Assembly: GCA_014727915.1 (NCBI GenBank) | Contig: WJMO01000003.1 | Location: 1-34,024 of the forward strand | Reading direction: 5' to 3' | DNA from: Candidatus Altarchaeales archaeon | GTDB lineage: Archaea > Altiarchaeota > Altiarchaeia > IMC4 > SCGC-AAA252-I15 | DNA length: 34,024 nt | Shown here: positions 30,311 through 34,024 of the stretch, one piece after another | How positions within the stretch are numbered: the first letter of the stretch is position 1 | How the letters are laid out: every line of letters begins with the position of its first letter | Made by a program: the position numbers and the translations under genes | The notes under the pieces: model-generated | Databases searched by the model: none | What the model was told of the DNA's origin: nothing | Seen by the model: the letters and a program-made list of their open reading frames with translations, nothing else

Positions 30311-31441
30311 ATGGGCGAAGAGAGAGACATGATAGGGTCCGAGGGGGTAAGACAGAAGGATAACGCCGAAGAATCACCCATGGGGGAGCCTTCCCCTGAG
30401 CCGGCAGAAGCCGAGAAACAGCCAGAAGAGCGAAACCCCGCCGAGGAGCAGAAGACCGGGGAGGAGGACAAACCGGGGAAAACGGCCAAGAAGACGAAGA
30501 AAAAGAAGAAGGCCAAAAGGAAGTCCAAGAAGAAAAAGACCTCCAAGAAGAAGGAAGCTCGCCTCGTGTCGGACGATGTGAAGGAACCCGACAGGCCCTC
30601 GCAATCGAACGACAGCCTCAAACTGATAGCAGGAGCGGCAATCGTGCTGGTAGTCCTGGTAAGCCTCATCTACTTCACAAAGGAGGACACCGGCTACAGG
30701 GTAGGCGTTACAACCACCACCTTAGCGGAGTCCATGGAAGAAGAAGCGCAGGTGGCAGGCGAATACGACATCGTGACGGTAGAGTACAAGGCCATGTTCC
30801 TGAACGGCACCGTATTCGACACCTCAGACAAGGAGGTCGCTGAGGCAAACGGCATAGTGGAGCCACTGAGGACATACGAGCCCCTAACATTCACCCTAGG
30901 CTATGAGACCCTCATCGACGGCTTCGAAGAGGCCATAATAGGAATGGAAGTAGGGGAGGAGAAGGAGATAGTCCTAGCCCCTGAGAAAGCCTACGGTTAC
31001 CCCATGAGAGACTTGATAGAGGTCATAGAGAGGGTGCAAGTCAGCTCGGTAGTGCAGAACGTCTCGGTGGAGAAGTTCAAAGAGGACATAGGAGTGGAGC
31101 CGACCGAGGGTCTGGTGTTCACGGTACCGAACAGGTCGTTCTACGAGCTCTCATGGACGATGAGCGTCCTTGAAATAAACAACGACACAGTAACGTTCCA
31201 GTACCACCCCGCGGAGAACAACACCATCAACACCGTATTCGGACCCGCGATAGTATACGGGATAGACGACGAGATACGCATAAAACTAACCGCTGAAGAG
31301 GGAGACAACATAATGACCGTGGCAGGACCTGCGAAAGTCATAGACGTCAACGAAGAGAACATAACAGTGGACTTCAACCACGAGCTAGCAGGCAAAACCC
31401 TGAAATTCTACATAAAACTCATCGGACTGGTACAACAATAA
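30311..31441 (+). CDS. Membrane-anchored FKBP-type peptidyl-prolyl isomerase
   Basis: The ATG at 30311 is preceded by caggttgaag; a TTG at 30305 is an alternative adding two residues. The 376-residue protein has a charged N-terminus with a Lys-rich run at about 58-85. One membrane helix follows (about 103-122) and then a short Thr-rich linker. The FKBP domain begins near residue 145 (VTVEYKAMFLNGTVFDTS, TLGYETLIDGFEEAIIGMEVGEEKEI, APEKAYGYP). A SlyD-like insertion and a C-terminal beta extension ending AGKTLKFYIKLIGL complete it. Positive charges before the helix predict the FKBP part outside the cell. Such proteins catalyse proline isomerisation and can act as chaperones, here perhaps for secreted or pilus proteins. 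The family call is firm; topology is inferred. Confidence 0.9.
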   Translation: MGEERDMIGSEGVRQKDNAEESPMGEPSPEPAEAEKQPEERNPAEEQKTGEEDKPGKTAKKTKKKKKAKRKSKKKKTSKKKEARLVSDDVKEPDRPSQSNDSLKLIAGAAIVLVVLVSLIYFTKEDTGYRVGVTTTTLAESMEEEAQVAGEYDIVTVEYKAMFLNGTVFDTSDKEVAEANGIVEPLRTYEPLTFTLGYETLIDGFEEAIIGMEVGEEKEIVLAPEKAYGYPMRDLIEVIERVQVSSVVQNVSVEKFKEDIGVEPTEGLVFTVPNRSFYELSWTMSVLEINNDTVTFQYHPAENNTINTVFGPAIVYGIDDEIRIKLTAEEGDNIMTVAGPAKVIDVNEENITVDFNHELAGKTLKFYIKLIGLVQQ

Positions 31442-31450
31442 TATGAAGAT

Positions 31451-33766
31451 TCACCAGTCGCCCAAACTAGTCTGCCTGCCGAGACCCTTTAATTCGTCTT
31501 CCTGATATCCGAGCGCCTCCAATATCCTCAACACCGCGGGCAAAACCTGGTTGTTCACATAGTAGTCGGGGTCGTAGTCTCCCTCCTCGGCGAAGTCCAC
31601 GACCACAGCCTTGTCGCCGATGTTGGAACCGCTGCCCTTCGTGACAACATAGGTTATGATGTCTCCCTGTTTGAAGTCCATCCCCGCCTTCATCGCCTTC
31701 CGCGCCGCCGCGATGTGAGGGCCTTCGCTGACATATCCTCCGATGTTCCGGGTCATCTGCGTGTTGATGGTCAACTCGGACAACGGCACCTCCCCGGACT
31801 TTATACGCTGTACCATCTCACGGACCGTCTCAGCCGCCTTATCAGGGTCCCTGTCCCTCAACAGCGCATCCAACACCTTCTGCTGGGTTGACTTCGCAGC
31901 ATCGCACCAGTCGCGCCTGCGAGTCTCCAAACCCTTCACTGTCAGCTTGCCCTGGGTGTCAATCAACGCATACCGCTTCTTGGTTATGAACACGCCACGT
32001 GGGTAGAATCCCTCGAACTCCAACTCCATCGACTCGGGCAGCTCCGCGTTGATCTCCTTCTGGAAGTCCTTGGCAACCCTGATAATCTCGTCCACATCCT
32101 CCAAGCCCGACTTGGTTATGTACACGCTATCAGTGTCGCCGTAGACGACGTTAAAACCCTTGGACTCCGCTATCTTGATGGTCTTCTGAATGTACTTCCG
32201 CCCCCATCCGGCAATAGCCTCCGCACACTCCCGACAATACCACCTGGCCCGCTGGAAACCATAGTAGCCGTACATGCTGTTAGCCAACAGTTTCATCGCC
32301 TGCTGCTCGACATCCAACAACGACTTCCGCTCCAGATCCTCCTCGGACTTCATCTCCGCCTTCAAGCTGACCCTCCTGTCGAGCAAGCCCTTCAATACCC
32401 CCGGTATGAAGCCGACCCCTTCAAGGCAGAAGTGGTGGTTGTTAGGCGCTCTAGGAGCCTTCCCTTCACAGCAATCACAGTCCAGCTTGGAGGGATCCAC
32501 GTTATGGGAGATGATGATGCTAGGGTACAGGCTCCGGAAGTCGAACAACACGATGTTGTCGTGTATGCCCTTAACAGGGTCCACGACGAACGCGCCCTCG
32601 TAGGGGCTGTCATCCCGGTCGCCGTACTCGCGATCCCCCGGACGGTTAGGCACTACAATGCCCTGCTTGTATGCCTCGTCTATCAGCAGGTACTCGACCC
32701 GCTGCCCGCTGCCCATCCGGGCAGTCTCATAAACCGGCTGCCGTATAACCTTAGAAAGCTCATACATCAACGGCAGCATCCTCAAAGCGATCTTCAGCGT
32801 CGCCACCGCGTCGGCCATCGAATACTCGCAGAGTATCTTGAACTTCTCACTGTCCTCGGACTCGTAGAACTCGGTTATCTGGCTGACCTTGATGTCCAGC
32901 TTCCGCTCCCCGAAGAGGCTCTCATAGACGTCCTCCAGCTGGTACCTCGGAAGGTTGAACACCTGACGGCAGACGGGGTACATGTCAACGTGGGGCCTGC
33001 CCGCAACCCGGGCTCCCATGTTCATGCCCCTGCGCTCCATCCTCACCTCGGACCCGTCAAAGCCCAGGTTCAGCTTAACATTGTTCTTCTCAGCACGGTC
33101 CTTCAAGTAGGGAAAGTCGAAGTTGTCGCTGTTGTAGCCGGTTATTATGTTTATCTCCTGGGTGCGGACCGTCTCGACAAGCTTCTCCAGCATCTCACCC
33201 TCAGAGCCCACGGCCTCGACATATTCCAGTCCCGGGTTATCCTTGCCTGCGACCCAAACCCTCTTCAAACCCCTGCTGTCAGCGTAGCTTATCATCGCCA
33301 CCGGATGCCGGTTAGCGTTGGGCTCACCCCCGGAAGCGACTTCGATGTCAACGGATGCGACGTTCAACTCGACCTGGTCCGAACCATCCATCGGAACGAT
33401 GCCAGAGTCGATTATGTAGCGCCTCGCGAATGGTATGTCCGCCTCCCGGTAGCCCCGGCAACTATCCAGACGCAGGACCGCCTCCCTCAACTGGGGCACA
33501 TCCTTAGGGATGGAAGCGAAGACCTTGACAACATCTACAGGGTCTCCGTTGTCCACCATATGCTTCTCCTCGACCCGCACAACCCCTGACAAACCCCCCA
33601 ACTCCTCGGACAAAACCTTGGCATCCGCCACGGGAAGGGCGTAAAAATAGGGTTCCACACCCTCAACCAACTCTATGCCAGCACCCTCAGAGGTCTTGAC
33701 ATACAACCTGACTATCGGCTTGCCATCCCTCACAATGTAATCCGCGTCCAAAACGCACATGACCAT
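31451..33766 (-). CDS. polB: Family-B DNA polymerase with 3'-5' exonuclease domain
   Basis: This 771-residue replicative-type polymerase has all main motifs (numbering within about two residues). These are Exo I VDIEVAS (about 141), Exo II ITGYNSDNFDFPYL (about 210) and Exo III YSMADAVAT (about 317). Motif A is DFRSLYPSII (about 411), motif B is KLLANSMYGYYGF (about 494) and motif C is VYGDTDSVYI (about 543), followed by ITKKRYAL (about 595). The C-terminus QTSLGDW fits a PCNA-interacting (PIP) motif. No intein interrupts the motifs. The start is ATG 33766, six bases inside a TTG alternative (33772), with ggttgaag before it. It is convergent with the FKBP gene, with nine bases between the stop codons. 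Confidence 0.97.
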   Translation of the reverse strand: MVMCVLDADYIVRDGKPIVRLYVKTSEGAGIELVEGVEPYFYALPVADAKVLSEELGGLSGVVRVEEKHMVDNGDPVDVVKVFASIPKDVPQLREAVLRLDSCRGYREADIPFARRYIIDSGIVPMDGSDQVELNVASVDIEVASGGEPNANRHPVAMISYADSRGLKRVWVAGKDNPGLEYVEAVGSEGEMLEKLVETVRTQEINIITGYNSDNFDFPYLKDRAEKNNVKLNLGFDGSEVRMERRGMNMGARVAGRPHVDMYPVCRQVFNLPRYQLEDVYESLFGERKLDIKVSQITEFYESEDSEKFKILCEYSMADAVATLKIALRMLPLMYELSKVIRQPVYETARMGSGQRVEYLLIDEAYKQGIVVPNRPGDREYGDRDDSPYEGAFVVDPVKGIHDNIVLFDFRSLYPSIIISHNVDPSKLDCDCCEGKAPRAPNNHHFCLEGVGFIPGVLKGLLDRRVSLKAEMKSEEDLERKSLLDVEQQAMKLLANSMYGYYGFQRARWYCRECAEAIAGWGRKYIQKTIKIAESKGFNVVYGDTDSVYITKSGLEDVDEIIRVAKDFQKEINAELPESMELEFEGFYPRGVFITKKRYALIDTQGKLTVKGLETRRRDWCDAAKSTQQKVLDALLRDRDPDKAAETVREMVQRIKSGEVPLSELTINTQMTRNIGGYVSEGPHIAAARKAMKAGMDFKQGDIITYVVTKGSGSNIGDKAVVVDFAEEGDYDPDYYVNNQVLPAVLRILEALGYQEDELKGLGRQTSLGDW

Positions 33767-33800
33767 CTTCAACCAGTAAACGTGTAAATAGGTGTACGGG

Positions 33801-33807
33801 TTAATAA
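33801..33807 (-). promoter_or_regulatory. Possible TATA box for polB
   Basis: TTATTAA on the minus strand lies about 38 bases before the ATG at 33766. That allows a leader of about 12 bases containing ggttgaag, similar to the arrangement at the FKBP gene. Confidence 0.3.
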
Positions 33808-33829
33808 GGGAAGAACATGAGAGGGAGAT

Positions 33830-34024
33830 TCAACCCGGAGCGAGCCGTCCATACAATTCGATCATCTGGGGGACTATGGCTTTCCTCCGTTTGCCGCTGC
33901 GGTCCAACAAACTGTTAGCACCCTCCACCAACCTCTCGCACACGTCAGGATTATCAAGAAGATAACAGAACGCATCAGCCAACGCCACAGGATCACCCGG
34001 AGGAACCAAAAAACAATCCCCCAA
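33830..34024 (-). CDS. C-terminal end of a GT4-like glycosyltransferase (5' partial)
   Basis: The frame is open to the window edge, so only the last 64 residues are seen. The pattern FLVPPGDPVALADAFCYLLDNPDVCERLVEGA is typical of the C-terminal part of GT-B/GT4 glycosyltransferases, just after the sugar-nucleotide-binding E-x7-E motif. The end is basic and then hydrophobic (GKRRKAIVPQMIELYGRL). The catalytic part is outside the window, so donor and acceptor cannot be suggested. It may mark another glycan gene beyond polB. Confidence 0.7.
   Translation of the reverse strand: MGDCFLVPPGDPVALADAFCYLLDNPDVCERLVEGANSLLDRSGKRRKAIVPQMIELYGRLAPG

Noticed and set aside
32432..33589. A 385-residue open frame on the plus strand
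   Set aside because: It is antisense to polB, whose exonuclease and polymerase motifs are complete; the composition (His/Val/Leu/Arg-rich) is that of a shadow frame.
1..34024. Provirus or transposon
   Set aside because: No integrase, transposase, capsid gene, terminal inverted repeat or tRNA-linked attachment site was seen.

Overview
The window is about 34 kb of a compact archaeal genome. Archaeal signs are a family-B DNA polymerase with a C-terminal PCNA-binding motif, archaeal-type pilins with class III signal peptides, paired TadC/GspF-like platform proteins, TATA boxes 25-35 bases before leaderless starts, and frequent ATA, AGG and AGA codons. The RGQGAMEYLMTYGWAIL-type pilin leader is common in DPANN lineages and also occurs in groups such as Altiarchaeota. 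I would call it an uncultivated archaeon of that kind, with low certainty on the phylum. I see no rRNA, tRNA, CRISPR, integrase or transposase, and no gene-free stretch longer than about 190 bases.

Region 1 (1-5065, + strand) reads as one unit: the end of a TPR protein with two BatD-like beta-domains, a MoxR-type AAA+ ATPase, a large exported protein (FG-GAP beta-propeller, TPR array, C-terminal membrane anchor), and a small membrane protein with a cytoplasmic winged helix. It resembles the MoxR/Bat theme but has unusual partners. I infer surface-protein quality control or transmembrane sensing. A COG2426-type membrane protein (5060-5554, -) separates it from region 2.

Region 2 (5597-13380) is a type IV pilus-like assembly locus. 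It holds a secreted Cys-containing protein, a pilin-like membrane protein ending in a cupredoxin-like domain, a secretion ATPase with an N-terminal winged helix, two TadC/GspF-like platform proteins, a membrane NERD nuclease-like protein (- strand), and a class III pilin.

Region 3 (13409-25582) is a surface-glycan island lying between pilin paralogues. Operon A (19769 to 13409, -) has a GT2, a GT4, a COG3379-type phosphodiesterase, a UPF0104 flippase-like protein and a GT-C-like membrane glycosyltransferase. A second UPF0104-type gene is divergent (19836-20744, +). Operon B (25582 to 20778, -) has an asparagine-synthase-type amidotransferase, a DegT/DnrJ aminotransferase, a radical SAM/SPASM protein and a polysaccharide-deacetylase-like protein. 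Together these suggest a glycan with amino or amidated sugars, possibly placed on the pilins or other surface proteins. The island looks more A/T-rich than its flanks by eye.

Region 4 (25771-34024) has two more class III pilins, the first a close paralogue of the pilin at 12898 with a matching leader. After these come hisS, a large secreted protein with a duplicated terminal domain and Thr/Ser linkers, a membrane-anchored FKBP isomerase, polB, and the C-terminal end of another GT4-like glycosyltransferase cut by the window edge.
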